The translations under genes and the position numbers were made by a program. The notes under the pieces are model-generated. The model searched no databases, was not told the DNA's origin, and saw only the letters and a program-made list of their open reading frames with translations. From an uncultured Prevotella sp. (GTDB lineage: Bacteria > Bacteroidota > Bacteroidia > Bacteroidales > Bacteroidaceae): DNA of 64,000 nucleotides. Position 1 is the stretch's first letter. Each line of letters starts with the position of its first letter. Where the stretch lies: positions 4,048 through 68,047 of the forward strand of contig CAKQCV010000008.1 of NCBI GenBank assembly GCA_934217675.1. Direction: 5' to 3'. This document shows, piece after piece, positions 36,669-47,007 of the stretch.

Positions 36669-37610
36669 TTATTTAACGAACTTCTTGCCGTTCTGGATAG
36701 CAATACCCTTGAAGCTCTTGTTTACACGCTGACCAGCAAGGTTGTAAATTGGAGCATTAACGTCTGCCTTAGAAACAGTAGCGTTGCTAATGCCTGAACC
36801 ACCCTTATTGATCAAAACAACATCTGCTACAGAACCGTCAGAAGCCTTTAATGTAACATTTTCAACAGGCTCTGTTGTGAAGATTGCACCACAAGTAGAA
36901 ATCTTAGAACCAGCAGCCTGAACAAGGTATGAACCAGCCTCAGCATATACAGGGAAAGAAATCACACCAACACCATTCTTCTTTACTTCTGATTCTGGAC
37001 CAAGAATAATCTGCTCTGGCCAGAAGAACTTTGTACCATTCAGATAAGTAGCAATATTAGCAGCTGAGAAATCTACATAACCATCCTTGTCTGCAGGAAT
37101 GCTGTAAGCCAATGTTGGATGCTCAGCCAATCCAGCAGCAGACCAATCCATTGCAAAATCATAAGCCATAGGAGTTGCTGCAGTTGCATCACCTTCCCAT
37201 GCATAATACTCTTTGTTTGAAGACATCTTACCAATAACTGTAAGATAACCATCTTTCTTTACATCAAAGCCAATGACGAAACCAGCTGTTGGAGGTGTTG
37301 AAGCACCATCAGCAAGAGCCTGACCTGAAGGGTTTGTAGAACCTGTAACACCTGTTCCTACCTCATACTCTGTACCATTAACAACAATTCTGTCATAGCT
37401 CTGAAATTTAATATCAAGAGATTTGCAATTGTCATCGTAAGCAATCTTCATTGTCACATTATCAGACTGTCCAACAACAGTACCACCTGCAACATCAGCA
37501 GCATCACTTGTAAGTCCAGCAGACTCAGCATTAACAGCACAATACTCAGACTGAGCGTTAGCACTCATAGCACCCATAAGGAGCGCAGTAAAAAGTAAAC
37601 TCTTTTTCAT
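36669..37610 (-). CDS. Exported beta-rich protein with T9SS-like tail, end of the SusCD gene run
   Basis: A 313-residue protein with a signal peptide (1-19, ending ANA). The middle is beta-rich without an enzyme motif. It has an ASDGS/VVLINKGGSG linker and ends in a short T9SS-type tail: GISNATV, PIYNLAGQRV, KGIAIQNGKKFVK. It sits at the 3' end of the SusC-SusD-lipoprotein run on the same strand (81-bp gap), where PULs often carry surface glycan-binding proteins or hydrolases; a binding role is inferred from position only. Confidence 0.75.
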   Translation of the reverse strand: MKKSLLFTALLMGAMSANAQSEYCAVNAESAGLTSDAADVAGGTVVGQSDNVTMKIAYDDNCKSLDIKFQSYDRIVVNGTEYEVGTGVTGSTNPSGQALADGASTPPTAGFVIGFDVKKDGYLTVIGKMSSNKEYYAWEGDATAATPMAYDFAMDWSAAGLAEHPTLAYSIPADKDGYVDFSAANIATYLNGTKFFWPEQIILGPESEVKKNGVGVISFPVYAEAGSYLVQAAGSKISTCGAIFTTEPVENVTLKASDGSVADVVLINKGGSGISNATVSKADVNAPIYNLAGQRVNKSFKGIAIQNGKKFVK

Positions 37611-37691
37611 AATTTTATTTTTTAATGTTAATAAATTATTTTCTTTATAAGTATGACAAGCAAGTTATTTGCTTGCCATACTCAAGTTATT

Positions 37692-38141
37692 TTATTGTTT
37701 TGTTCCTTCAAATGTAAATGTTGCAACAACCCATTTACGTCCTTCCTTAACCTTTGACTGGAAAGTAATGATTGCCTTACCATCTTTCACACTACCATTA
37801 AAGTTTGTTCCAAAACCATTGGTAGGAAAGTTATTATAGAAAGAATAAGCAGGAGTAATATTAGCAACACTTGAATAATTCAAAGAGAAAGTTGGGCAAG
37901 CAACAGTTACATTTGTAATGTAAGCTTTTTCTGTAGCCTCCAAAGTCAATGTACCATCTGCTGTTGTAAGAGTACCATTCTTATCCTGTGTGTAAACACC
38001 AGTATAAACACCAGCTACTTCTTTCTCCGGATTAGTTGGAGTTCCAGTTCCTGCTACCCCATCCTCATCGTCTGTATCGCAAGCCGTAAAAGCTAAGCAT
38101 GCAGCACAAAGTAGAAACATTAAACTAAATATCTTTTTCAT
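37692..38141 (-). CDS. Small lipoprotein after susD
   Basis: A 149-residue lipoprotein with a lipobox ending in AFTAC at residue 20, followed by an acidic linker (DTDDEDG), which is typical of Bacteroidetes surface-exposed lipoproteins. The mature part repeats beta strands (GVYTGVYTQDKNGTL, GTLTLEATEKAYI, FNGSVKDGKAIITF) and resembles calycin-like or beta-sandwich lipoproteins. No catalytic residues are recognised. It begins 24 bp after SusD, so it is in the same transcript and could bind glycan. Confidence 0.75.
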   Translation of the reverse strand: MKKIFSLMFLLCAACLAFTACDTDDEDGVAGTGTPTNPEKEVAGVYTGVYTQDKNGTLTTADGTLTLEATEKAYITNVTVACPTFSLNYSSVANITPAYSFYNNFPTNGFGTNFNGSVKDGKAIITFQSKVKEGRKWVVATFTFEGTKQ

Positions 38142-38165
38142 TTTCTTTAGTCTTTAATTAAATTA

Positions 38166-39983
38166 TTAATAACCAGGGTTCTGATCAGCAGTTGTCATAG
38201 CTGTATTAGAATTGATTTCCTCAGCAGGTATCGGACGATACCATTTGATTTCACCCTTAGCATTCGACATATCAGATACACTTGATATATTTCTGTTAAA
38301 CTCAATGTTATAACGAACCAACTGCTTTGTACGACGAAGATCCATCCAACGTGTACGCTCAGCATAAAGCTCACGACCGCGTTCATCAAGAATAACATCA
38401 AGAGGAGTTAATTCACCAAACGATGTTGTAACAGCATACTCATACTTATTATTATACTCGCTGAATGAGTTCATACGAGCAAGCCCTGCACGCTGACGAA
38501 CATCATTAACTTTTTCAAGAGCTTCGCTTGTTTTGCCAGCCATCAAATAAGCCTCTGCTGCAACAAGATACATGTCGCTTACATGGAAGAGAACAACATC
38601 ACGATAGTCATTCTGCTTTGTTACATTATCAGATTCAGGATCATCAAACTTCTTAACACAAACACCATTGTTTGTCAATTTCATAAATGCATCAAGTGTT
38701 TTTGTAGAGGCTGATGGTGTTCCATTTGCTGAGAAAGAGAATGTTATTACATTATTCTCATCAATGATTGCAGCTTCAGGTTTTGCCAATCCCCACCCTG
38801 TGCCCTTTGGCACGAGCTGCGACTGATGAGACTTCAAATCAGCAATAGCCTCAGCCTGAGTAACATAGTAAGGATAGAATTTCATTGCTATAGGATAGGT
38901 TGCCTTCTCCTTATCAGACAATGTATAATATGCGAAATATCCTGAATTAGGCCAATTTTCTTTATCCCAATTATAGAATGTCGTCATAAATGTAGCATCA
39001 TATCTGGTATCGCCCTTTTCAAACAAGCGAATAGCCTTAGCCGACAAATGGTTTGTTCCACCACTACCTGTTGGCTTCATACCTGTCTGTGTGCAGTTTC
39101 CATAGTATGCCATGTAATCATTCTGCAAACTATGACCACCAGTTGTTTTATCACCAGGATAACCAGCTCTGTCATACTGAATAGAGAATATCTCTTCTGC
39201 ATTTCCTTCATTTGAAGGAGACCATTTATCCTCAAACGACATTGTTAACTGAACACCATGTATTGCTTTTTCTGCCCAATTTGCCGCTTCATTAAAATTG
39301 TCTGTGGAGTTTACAGTATAAGTACCCTTAACTGCATCATTGAGAGTAGTATTTATATCCCATCCCTCAGCAAGATATAATTTTGCCAACAAAGCGGCAA
39401 CAGCCTGCTTGCTTGCATGACCGTCATGGTCTTGATCGGCAAGAGTTGAATTATTATACAAATCCTTCAAATCCTCAATAGCTTTTGAATAAATCTCAGA
39501 TAAATCTGTACGAGGATAATTACGGTTTGCATCCTGTATATAATTTGTTATATAAGGAACAGAACCAAACTGCTGGGTCAAGTAATAATATCCCAATGCT
39601 CTAAGGAATCGAGCCTCGTATACATCTTGTGACTTTGAATCACCATAGTATATTACACCATTTGCATAGTTGATTGCCTTATAGCACTCTGTATAAAAGG
39701 ACTTGACATCTCCATCCTCAGGAGTGATAATATATGTAGAAAACTTATCATCCACACCACGAGGATTAATATAGAAATCAGTACCATGCTCATTCATGTT
39801 GATTTCTGTTGCCATTGGCTTGAATGCATCATACGCACTAACAAGCATAGCTGTCGGGTTCTTTGAGAATGTTTTGTCCGCATCATCTGGATTTTTCTTG
39901 TTTGTTGTATCAAGAAAATCTGAGCATCCTGACAAAACCATTGACAAAGCTGCCGCTGCATATATATATTTGAATGTTTTCAT
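38166..39983 (-). CDS. susD-like: SusD/RagB-family glycan-binding lipoprotein
   Basis: An outer-membrane lipoprotein that caps the SusC transporter and binds oligosaccharide, 605 residues. The lipobox ends in VLSGC at residue 20 (SDFLD follows, as usual). TPR-like helices appear near 100-190 (YEARFLRALGYYYLTQQFGSVPYI) and the SusD domain near 200-590 (WAEKAIHG, DVVLFHVSDMYLVAAEAYLMAG, VNDVRQRAGLA, LDVILDERGRELYAERTRWMDLRRT). The tail WYRPIPAEEINSNTAMTTADQNPGY is the classical SusD end. It lies 17 bp after susC. The ligand is inferred to be pectin-related from the neighbouring pectinesterase. Confidence 0.95.
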   Translation of the reverse strand: MKTFKYIYAAAALSMVLSGCSDFLDTTNKKNPDDADKTFSKNPTAMLVSAYDAFKPMATEINMNEHGTDFYINPRGVDDKFSTYIITPEDGDVKSFYTECYKAINYANGVIYYGDSKSQDVYEARFLRALGYYYLTQQFGSVPYITNYIQDANRNYPRTDLSEIYSKAIEDLKDLYNNSTLADQDHDGHASKQAVAALLAKLYLAEGWDINTTLNDAVKGTYTVNSTDNFNEAANWAEKAIHGVQLTMSFEDKWSPSNEGNAEEIFSIQYDRAGYPGDKTTGGHSLQNDYMAYYGNCTQTGMKPTGSGGTNHLSAKAIRLFEKGDTRYDATFMTTFYNWDKENWPNSGYFAYYTLSDKEKATYPIAMKFYPYYVTQAEAIADLKSHQSQLVPKGTGWGLAKPEAAIIDENNVITFSFSANGTPSASTKTLDAFMKLTNNGVCVKKFDDPESDNVTKQNDYRDVVLFHVSDMYLVAAEAYLMAGKTSEALEKVNDVRQRAGLARMNSFSEYNNKYEYAVTTSFGELTPLDVILDERGRELYAERTRWMDLRRTKQLVRYNIEFNRNISSVSDMSNAKGEIKWYRPIPAEEINSNTAMTTADQNPGY

Positions 39984-40000
39984 TTTTATATTCTTTTGTT

Positions 40001-43000
40001 TTAGAATTTAATGCTTGCACCAATCTGATAAGTAACAGTACTTGGACCATCATTTTTCAAAGAAGCATCAGCCCACTCTGGGTCGAATCCTTTGTATTTT
40101 GTAAATACGAATGGATTTGTAACAGTTGCATAAAGACGTAGATATTGACATCCCCAAGGTGTTAACAATTTCTTAGGGAAGGTGTATCCCAATGTAATGG
40201 TCTTAACTTTCACATAAGATCCATTTACAACTTTCTTTGCCAAATCCCACTGATCTTTAAACTTACCGATACCATCATTAGTACCATAGTTAGGATAAGG
40301 ATACTTTCCATAATGAGTCTCTGTCTGATAAACAGGATTAATATAAGTACCATCAGCATTCATACCATCAGCATCGATCAATGCTCCCTTTGGTATATAA
40401 TAATCCATATACATCTTACCACGACCACGATCATGATAGTCATAATAGTCGCTACCCATAAACTCTGAAGCTACCTTATAGTTCTGCTTCGTGTAAATGG
40501 TGAAAGAGAAATCCCAATTCTTATAAGAAAGATTTGAAATCAAACTTCCTGTCCATACTGGATCTGATCTGAATAGATACTTATCGTTATCATCAATTGT
40601 TCCGTTTCCATCCTTATCGCGAACGATAGGCTGACCTTCTGTCAGACCATAGCAAGCATAATAGTAATCAGCTTGTTTAACGGTTTCACCCGGTGTAAAG
40701 TTTTTAGCCTTAGCTATGTCATTATTTGGAACAACCATATCACCATCAGTAACAATACCATCCCATATATAAGTATATACATTATTGATATACTTACCGA
40801 CAAACAGGTTTCCAGTCTGGCTACTACCATTCAAATAGCTATCTGACACACCATTGATTTCCTTAACCTTATTCTTGTTGTGAGAGAACATAAATGTTGT
40901 TGTCCACAACCAATCCTTAGTCTGAACGTTTACAGTATTCAACTGCAACTCAACACCTGTATTCTGAACTCTACCCACGTTAGTACGCATTCTACCGCCA
41001 CCAACTTCAAGAGGAAGGTTCACATTATACAGAAGGTTTTCTGAATTCTTATTATAGAAATCGATAGTTCCGTTAATTCTATTCTTCAAGAAGCCATAGT
41101 CCAAACCAATATTAAACTCCTTTGATTTCTCCCATTGGATTTTCTTGTCAACAATTGAACCAGGAATAAAACCATTGATATATGCTGAACCAAAAGGATA
41201 TGACGTTGGAGAATCAACAGTTTGAATAGTTCCGAATGCGCCTACACCCTGAGAGTTTCCTGTAAGACCGTAGCTCACACGAAGTTTCAAATTCGAAAGC
41301 CATTCTGCATTCTTCATAAACGACTCCTCTGTTATGCGCCATGCAGCAGCAACAGATGGGAAGCATCCCCAACGATAGTCAGGATCAAATTTTGAAGAAC
41401 CATCCCAACGTACAGTACCTGTCAACAGATATTTTCCTTTATATGAGTAGTTTGCACGCAAAGCATAAGATAACATTGTATGTTTTATATATCCTGTGCC
41501 TGAATCATCTTTATTGAACTCTCCGGAGTTCATATTCCACCAGTCTGTATTTTCAAGTACACCATTTGCTACCCAACTATAGTTTTCACTTGACCAAGAA
41601 CTCCATGAAACAAGTCCCATAAAGTTTATGCTGTGATCTTTTGCGATAGTTGTGTTATAGTTAATAATATTATCCCACGTCCAATCCAAAGACTTAGCAT
41701 TCTTCACAGTAGCAGTACTTGTTGATGCATCTTTGTCATCATAAGTTTTTTGCGTTTCCGGATTAATATATCCAGAGAACTGACCGTCACGATAGTTCGT
41801 ATAGTTTGGAGAGAATGTAGTTTTGAAATTCAATCCTTTGATAATATCAAACTTCAAATAAAGATTACCCAACATTCTCCAAGTTTCACGCTTATGCGAC
41901 GTATTCTTCATAATGTCAAGAGGATTTATGAAATCAGAGAACTGCCAGTTATCTGTACCCATTGTTCCTTTTGCACCAGGATAATGATTAATGTTTCCAT
42001 CCTTATCGTATGGTCTCATAAATGGATTAACACGATAAGCAAGCTTTATAGCTTCATCATTAGCATAGGAATTGTCAATACGAGCAAGGTTAACACTAAA
42101 TCCTGCACTTACGATATCATTAATCTTGGTATCAAGACTACCCTTAAAGTTCACTTTCTTCTGGTCATCACCTGAGTATATACCTTTTTCACGGCTGTAT
42201 CCGACACCAAAATGATAGCTTGTACGTCCACCTGTTCCATTAACTGCAATATAATGGTTCTGCTGTTCACCATCCTTTGTTACAAGATTTGGCCAATTAT
42301 AAGTTTCGCCATTTCTAAGCATTTCTTTCAGAACAAACGGTGAAGAATAGTCATTTGCCTCCTGCTGAATCATAGCCATACCAAAATCATTTTGGTTAAC
42401 AATCTGATAAGTAGGATTTGCACTATTATCCACAGGTGTCATGAACTTTGACAAACGATATCTATAGAATTGCTCCCCTGACATAAAGTTAGGCATTCGA
42501 GCTGTTTTCGTCAAGCCATAATATCCATCGTAACTAATAGTAGGTTTAGAGTCTTTCTTTACATCAAGACCACCCTTAGTAGTTACCATGATAACACCTG
42601 CCGTTGCACGTGATCCATAGATTGCTGTTGATGAAGCATCTTTCAATACATCAATACGCTCAATATCCTGTGGATTCAAGAACTGGATATCATCACAAAT
42701 CACACCATCAACAACATACATAGGTTTAGTATCACTTTCAATAGAAGACTTACCACGAATCTCTATATTGAAATCACCACCTGTACGGCTTGAAGACTGA
42801 GTAATATTTACACCAGGAGTTGTTCCTTGCAAGCTTTCCATCATAGTTGGAGCACCTTTACCAACCATGTCACCTACATTTACAGAAGAAATAGAACCTG
42901 TCAAATCCTTCTTTTTCATCGTACCATAACCTACAACCACAACTTCATCAAGCTGTGCATTGTCCTCTTGCAGCACGATATTCACCTTTGAAGAGTTTCC

Positions 43001-43255
43001 AAGTGTTACAGTTTGGTCTTTGTAACCAACATAGGAAACCTTTACCTTTGATGAAGGAGATGCATTTGGAATAGAGAAATTACCGTCAATATCGGTTATA
43101 GATCCAGGTTTGCCATCAACAAACACTGTCACACCGATCAGTGGTTCTCCCTTTGCATCCTTCACTGTACCCGTGACTGTCTTCTGTGCTAATGCAGTAA
43201 GACAAACCATAGGCAAAACGGAAGCCGTCAAGGCTCTTCTGATTTGATAATGCAT
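40001..43255 (-). CDS. susC-like: SusC/RagA-family TonB-linked outer-membrane transporter
   Basis: A TonB-dependent outer-membrane glycan importer of 1084 residues. After the signal peptide (1-23) comes a carboxypeptidase-D-like domain (about 27-105, GTVKDAKGEPLIGVTVFVDG). The TonB-box region LDEVVVVGYGT is near 105-115. The plug domain (115-230) holds SRTGGDFNIEIRGKSSI and VLKDASSTAIYGSRATAGV, and a 22-strand barrel ends in QIGASIKF. There is no N-terminal STN domain, so it does not signal to an anti-sigma factor. It has its own promoter (43405-43435), separate from the pectinesterase upstream. Confidence 0.96.
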   Translation of the reverse strand: MHYQIRRALTASVLPMVCLTALAQKTVTGTVKDAKGEPLIGVTVFVDGKPGSITDIDGNFSIPNASPSSKVKVSYVGYKDQTVTLGNSSKVNIVLQEDNAQLDEVVVVGYGTMKKKDLTGSISSVNVGDMVGKGAPTMMESLQGTTPGVNITQSSSRTGGDFNIEIRGKSSIESDTKPMYVVDGVICDDIQFLNPQDIERIDVLKDASSTAIYGSRATAGVIMVTTKGGLDVKKDSKPTISYDGYYGLTKTARMPNFMSGEQFYRYRLSKFMTPVDNSANPTYQIVNQNDFGMAMIQQEANDYSSPFVLKEMLRNGETYNWPNLVTKDGEQQNHYIAVNGTGGRTSYHFGVGYSREKGIYSGDDQKKVNFKGSLDTKINDIVSAGFSVNLARIDNSYANDEAIKLAYRVNPFMRPYDKDGNINHYPGAKGTMGTDNWQFSDFINPLDIMKNTSHKRETWRMLGNLYLKFDIIKGLNFKTTFSPNYTNYRDGQFSGYINPETQKTYDDKDASTSTATVKNAKSLDWTWDNIINYNTTIAKDHSINFMGLVSWSSWSSENYSWVANGVLENTDWWNMNSGEFNKDDSGTGYIKHTMLSYALRANYSYKGKYLLTGTVRWDGSSKFDPDYRWGCFPSVAAAWRITEESFMKNAEWLSNLKLRVSYGLTGNSQGVGAFGTIQTVDSPTSYPFGSAYINGFIPGSIVDKKIQWEKSKEFNIGLDYGFLKNRINGTIDFYNKNSENLLYNVNLPLEVGGGRMRTNVGRVQNTGVELQLNTVNVQTKDWLWTTTFMFSHNKNKVKEINGVSDSYLNGSSQTGNLFVGKYINNVYTYIWDGIVTDGDMVVPNNDIAKAKNFTPGETVKQADYYYACYGLTEGQPIVRDKDGNGTIDDNDKYLFRSDPVWTGSLISNLSYKNWDFSFTIYTKQNYKVASEFMGSDYYDYHDRGRGKMYMDYYIPKGALIDADGMNADGTYINPVYQTETHYGKYPYPNYGTNDGIGKFKDQWDLAKKVVNGSYVKVKTITLGYTFPKKLLTPWGCQYLRLYATVTNPFVFTKYKGFDPEWADASLKNDGPSTVTYQIGASIKF

Positions 43256-43404
43256 AAATTCTTATTTTGATTATTAGTTAGTAGCAAATTATTTTAGATG
43301 TACCTCTGCAATGGATTAAAATCCATATCTTCATATTGTAGTTTGTTGGGGCACACCACTTGTGCCGTGTTCTTATGTGAACGGTATAGTTTGATATTCG
43401 TTTG

Positions 43405-43435
43405 CAAATATATACAGATTTATTTAAATTGCAAA
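43405..43435 (-). promoter_or_regulatory. Promoter of the susC-susD operon
   Basis: On the minus strand TTTG (43432-43435), a 19-bp spacer and TATATTTG (43405-43412) give a consensus Bacteroidetes promoter, about 150 bp before the susC start. The rest of 43256-43587 holds only the pectinesterase terminator. Confidence 0.7.
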
Positions 43436-43530
43436 ACGTTACTAAAAGTTTTTCAAAATTAGGACACACTTTTAACGTTATAATCTATTGTCAAAGGTAT
43501 TATATGCCCACTACCCTACCGATATAAAAA

Positions 43531-43562
43531 ATGTGGAAGGAACTGATTTATTCCCTCCACAT
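43531..43562 (-). terminator. Terminator of the pectinesterase gene
   Basis: A 12-bp stem (43531-43542 with 43551-43562, one mismatch) is followed on the minus strand by TTTTTTAT, 26 bp after the stop. It makes the pectinesterase a separate transcript from susCD. Confidence 0.85.
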
Positions 43563-43587
43563 TATAATATAATAGCATTGTATCATA

Positions 43588-44568
43588 TCAAATGACGGGC
43601 TTCCACCCATCATTCTGCTTAAACACATTCTCTATTGTCACCTGTGCTGCTTCTTTCTTTGAGAGCTGACGGCTCCAGGCTACTCGTGTTTTTGGCGAAG
43701 CTCCATCTCCATGGTTGTTGTATTCGCAGTAGCGTGCCGTAGTTTCGTTATTCTTATTGCCCCAGTTATACCAGCCTTCCTGGCGTATATGTCTACCAAG
43801 TTCGCAGTTCATGAACAGCGTGTGTGCATACGGGCGCCATGGCCTGCCAAGATATACCCTGTCAACTCCTTCTGCCGCAACGATACGGCATTTGTTAAAC
43901 ACATATCCATATTTCACGTTTTGTGGAGTTGAAGCTGCAGTAATATATGAATTTATGCGACTCAATATAGTACAGTTCTCAAACCATGCTGTAGACGGAC
44001 CGAAGATAAAGTCAGTAGTACCCTCAATATGACAATCCTTAAAGAACAGTCTGGTATTTATTCCCCCAGTATAGATAGTATCTTGATTTCCCAATATTTT
44101 GCAATTTACAAATATCAAGCGGTCGCCCTGTGTATGAAGTGCAACAGCCTGTCCAAGGCGTGCGGCATCATTTTCAATTGTAATATTCTTGAATGTTATG
44201 TCATTGCCGTCCACCCTCACTGTATATGAACGGAAAGTACCCATTTTCTTGTCTGTCCCCGGAATAAAAATATTTGCATGATCATCGTATGTGATTATTG
44301 TGTTGTCCACATCTTCACCACATATTTCTATATTAGTTAACCACGAAGGGATGATGAGTTTTTCCTTATAAACACCTTTCTTTACGAAAATCACTTTATG
44401 ATATTCCATAAAAGCACGGCAAACCTCTACTGCATCATCAATATTACGAAACTCTGCCGTTCCGTCACGTGCCACGAACAAGGTGTCAGGGTTGTCATAT
44501 TTGTTTGCTGCATTTACAGCCACCACACTCGCCATTGCGAGGAGGAGTAAAGATAGAATTTTTTTCAT
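43588..44568 (-). CDS. Pectinesterase (carbohydrate esterase family 8)
   Basis: A secreted enzyme that removes methyl esters from homogalacturonan, 326 residues with a signal peptide (1-20). The parallel beta-helix catalytic residues are intact: the Gln of ALHTQGDR near 145, the Asp of LGNQDTIYTG near 160, the Asp of GTTDFIFGPSTAWFENC near 182 and the Arg of YLGRPWRPYA near 247. A short C-terminus without T9SS tail suggests a periplasmic location. It is divided from susCD by a terminator, but the position suggests that the system handles methylated pectin. No polysaccharide lyase lies in the window. Confidence 0.93.
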   Translation of the reverse strand: MKKILSLLLLAMASVVAVNAANKYDNPDTLFVARDGTAEFRNIDDAVEVCRAFMEYHKVIFVKKGVYKEKLIIPSWLTNIEICGEDVDNTIITYDDHANIFIPGTDKKMGTFRSYTVRVDGNDITFKNITIENDAARLGQAVALHTQGDRLIFVNCKILGNQDTIYTGGINTRLFFKDCHIEGTTDFIFGPSTAWFENCTILSRINSYITAASTPQNVKYGYVFNKCRIVAAEGVDRVYLGRPWRPYAHTLFMNCELGRHIRQEGWYNWGNKNNETTARYCEYNNHGDGASPKTRVAWSRQLSKKEAAQVTIENVFKQNDGWKPVI

Positions 44569-44604
44569 TTTGTTGATTGTTATTGTTTTCTATTACTATA
44601 AAAT

Positions 44605-44643
44605 AAAACGGCTCAAGATACAATATGTACCCTGCACCGTTTT
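44605..44643 (-). terminator. Terminator of the RelA/SpoT gene
   Basis: AAAACGG (44605-44611) pairs with CCGTTTT (44637-44643), with a further weak inner stem. On the minus strand it ends in TTTTATTTTAT, just beyond the stop codon at 44653. Confidence 0.7.
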
Positions 44644-44652
44644 TTCATGACT

Positions 44653-46947
44653 CTAAACAGTTTGGTTTACTTCCTGCACACCTTTTATTGTTTTTAGTCC
44701 TTTAATTATAGTCTCAGCATCTGCCCGGTCATGAATCAGCAATTCAAACACACCTGCGAATATGCCTTCATCACACGATATTGTCACTTTGTGGATATTC
44801 ACGTCAAACTGGTCTGAAATAACTTTCGTAACCTCGTTCAGCATACCTATCCGGTCAATGCCTTTTATTGATATTGTTGCATCAAACAGCATCTTACGGT
44901 GCATATCCCATTTTGCATCAAGTATACGGTTGCCATAGCTTGACTTCAGTTTCGATGCTACCTTACATGAACGCTTATGTATCTCTATACGGTTTTTGCC
45001 GTCAATAAATCCCAACACGTCATCGCCAGGAATTGGATGACAACATGGTTTGAACACATACTGTCCAATATTGGTTTCATTGATGTATATAGGTTTCTTT
45101 CTGTTGAAATCCTTAGGTATAACGATATAGTCTGGGTTATCACATTTATCCTTGTCTTGCTTTTTCTGTTTTCCAAGGAAAGGCACAAGTCTGCGCCACC
45201 CTTTCACCGTTTCAGTATTCTTTGGTTTCAGTTTTCCTTGCAGCTCTTTCAAGTCCTGCTCACCAAGAATAATATTTTTCTCGCCAAGTGCCTGCAGCAG
45301 CTGTTCATGCTTTTCTATCTCATGCAGGGAGCAGAGCTTGTCCATAACAGAGAAAGTAAGTTCAAGTGAATTTCTTTTCAGGAATTCATCAAGAATTTCC
45401 TCACCACGTTTCTGCACCTCTCTGCCATCACGCCTCAATATTGCTTGTATTTTTGTCTTTGCTTTTGCTGTAGATACAAAATTTATCCACGATGGCTGTA
45501 CATGCTGCGAATTTGACGTTAAGATTTCCACCTGGTCTCCACTGCTCAGTTTGTGGCTCAATGGCACAAGTTTGTGGTTCACCTTTGCTCCTATACAGTG
45601 ACTTCCAAGGAATGTATGTATTTGGAAAGCGAAGTCGAGAGCCGTACACCCTGCAGGCATAGTTTTTATCTCTCCTTTTGGAGTAAATACGAAAATCTCT
45701 GATGCAAAAAGATTTAGCTTTATAGTATCAAGGAAATCCATTGCGTCAGGCTGTGGGTCGTCAAGAATTTCCTTTATTGTGCGCAGCCAATTGTTCAGTT
45801 CTCCATCATCTTCCGAGATTTCTCCATTAGCCGTCACTCCATCTTTGTATTTCCAATGTGCAGCGAATCCTTGTTCTGCCATTTCATCCATTCTTTCTGA
45901 GCGTATCTGAACTTCTATCCACTTTCCTTGTTTGCTCATCAAGGTTACATGCAGAGCTTGGTATCCGTTTGCTTTCGGATGGTTCACCCAGTCGCGGAGT
46001 CGGTCTGGATGCGACTTGTATATCTGACTTATTGCCACATATATATTGAAACAGTCGTTAACCTCCTCGTCTTTGTTCTTTGGCTTGAATATAATGCGCA
46101 CAGCAAGTATGTCATAAATCTGGTCAAAAGTGACTTGCTTTTGCTGCATTTTGTTCCATATAGAGTATGGACTTTTCACCCTTGCCTTTATCTCATACTC
46201 GTAGCCCATCTTGTCGAGAGCTTCGCGTATAGGTTTTGTGAAATTGTCAAACAGCACATCACGCGATGCCTGTGTGCTCGACAGTTTTTCTTGAATAATT
46301 GCGTATTGCTCTGGATGCTCGAACTTGAAACTAAGGTTTTCAAGTTCCGTCTTTATATTATTCAATCCGAGTCTGTTTGCAAGCGGAGCATATATATATA
46401 ATGTCTCCCCAGCTATTTTATATCTTTTGTTTGGCGGTTGCCCCTCAAGAGTTCTCATATTGTGCAATCTGTCACAAATCTTTATGAGAATCACACGGAT
46501 ATCGTCGCTCATCATCAGTAGGAGCTTTTTGAAGTTCTCGGCTTGTGCCGATGCTTTGTCTCCAAATATTCCTCCCGAAATTTTTGTCAGTCCGTCAACG
46601 ATCTGCGCAATCTTTGGTCCAAACATGTTTTCGATGTCCTCAACCGTATAGTCTGTATCCTCCACCACATCATGAAGCAAAGCAGCACTGATACTCGTTG
46701 ATCCGAGTCCCATCTCCGAGCATGCAATCTGCGCCACGGCAATAGGGTGCATGATATACGGTTCTCCCGACAGGCGTCTCACTCCCTTATGCGCCTGTCG
46801 GGCAAAGTTGAAAGCTTTTGTTATAATATCAACTTTCTTTCTATGTCGCGATGCGAGATAACAGTCAAGCAAATGCTTAAAGGCATCGTCAACCATCTTG
46901 ATGTCGGCTGCCTCTCGCTCTTGGTCTGTAAGTTTCTGTTCACCCAT
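44653..46947 (-). CDS. RelA/SpoT-family (p)ppGpp synthetase/hydrolase
   Basis: A cytosolic stringent-response enzyme, 764 residues. Residues about 45-195 form the HD hydrolase domain with HP near 67 and AALLHDVVEDTDYT near 88-101. The synthetase domain (about 245-370) has RVKSPYSIWNKM, DILAVRIIF and the NGYQALHV-type motif. The TGS domain (about 415-475) has VFTPKGEIKTMPAGCTALDFA. A conserved zinc-finger/helical region and a C-terminal ACT domain (about 690-764) complete it. The HD motif appears intact, so both activities are expected. It lies downstream of the MltD-like gene on the same strand, separated by a 60-bp gap with a weak hairpin. Confidence 0.95.
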   Translation of the reverse strand: MGEQKLTDQEREAADIKMVDDAFKHLLDCYLASRHRKKVDIITKAFNFARQAHKGVRRLSGEPYIMHPIAVAQIACSEMGLGSTSISAALLHDVVEDTDYTVEDIENMFGPKIAQIVDGLTKISGGIFGDKASAQAENFKKLLLMMSDDIRVILIKICDRLHNMRTLEGQPPNKRYKIAGETLYIYAPLANRLGLNNIKTELENLSFKFEHPEQYAIIQEKLSSTQASRDVLFDNFTKPIREALDKMGYEYEIKARVKSPYSIWNKMQQKQVTFDQIYDILAVRIIFKPKNKDEEVNDCFNIYVAISQIYKSHPDRLRDWVNHPKANGYQALHVTLMSKQGKWIEVQIRSERMDEMAEQGFAAHWKYKDGVTANGEISEDDGELNNWLRTIKEILDDPQPDAMDFLDTIKLNLFASEIFVFTPKGEIKTMPAGCTALDFAFQIHTFLGSHCIGAKVNHKLVPLSHKLSSGDQVEILTSNSQHVQPSWINFVSTAKAKTKIQAILRRDGREVQKRGEEILDEFLKRNSLELTFSVMDKLCSLHEIEKHEQLLQALGEKNIILGEQDLKELQGKLKPKNTETVKGWRRLVPFLGKQKKQDKDKCDNPDYIVIPKDFNRKKPIYINETNIGQYVFKPCCHPIPGDDVLGFIDGKNRIEIHKRSCKVASKLKSSYGNRILDAKWDMHRKMLFDATISIKGIDRIGMLNEVTKVISDQFDVNIHKVTISCDEGIFAGVFELLIHDRADAETIIKGLKTIKGVQEVNQTV

Positions 46948-47007
46948 AGTATTTCATTTTTAAGAGTTAATGGATGGAGCCATAGGGACAATGCCCCATA
47001 GCTGTTA

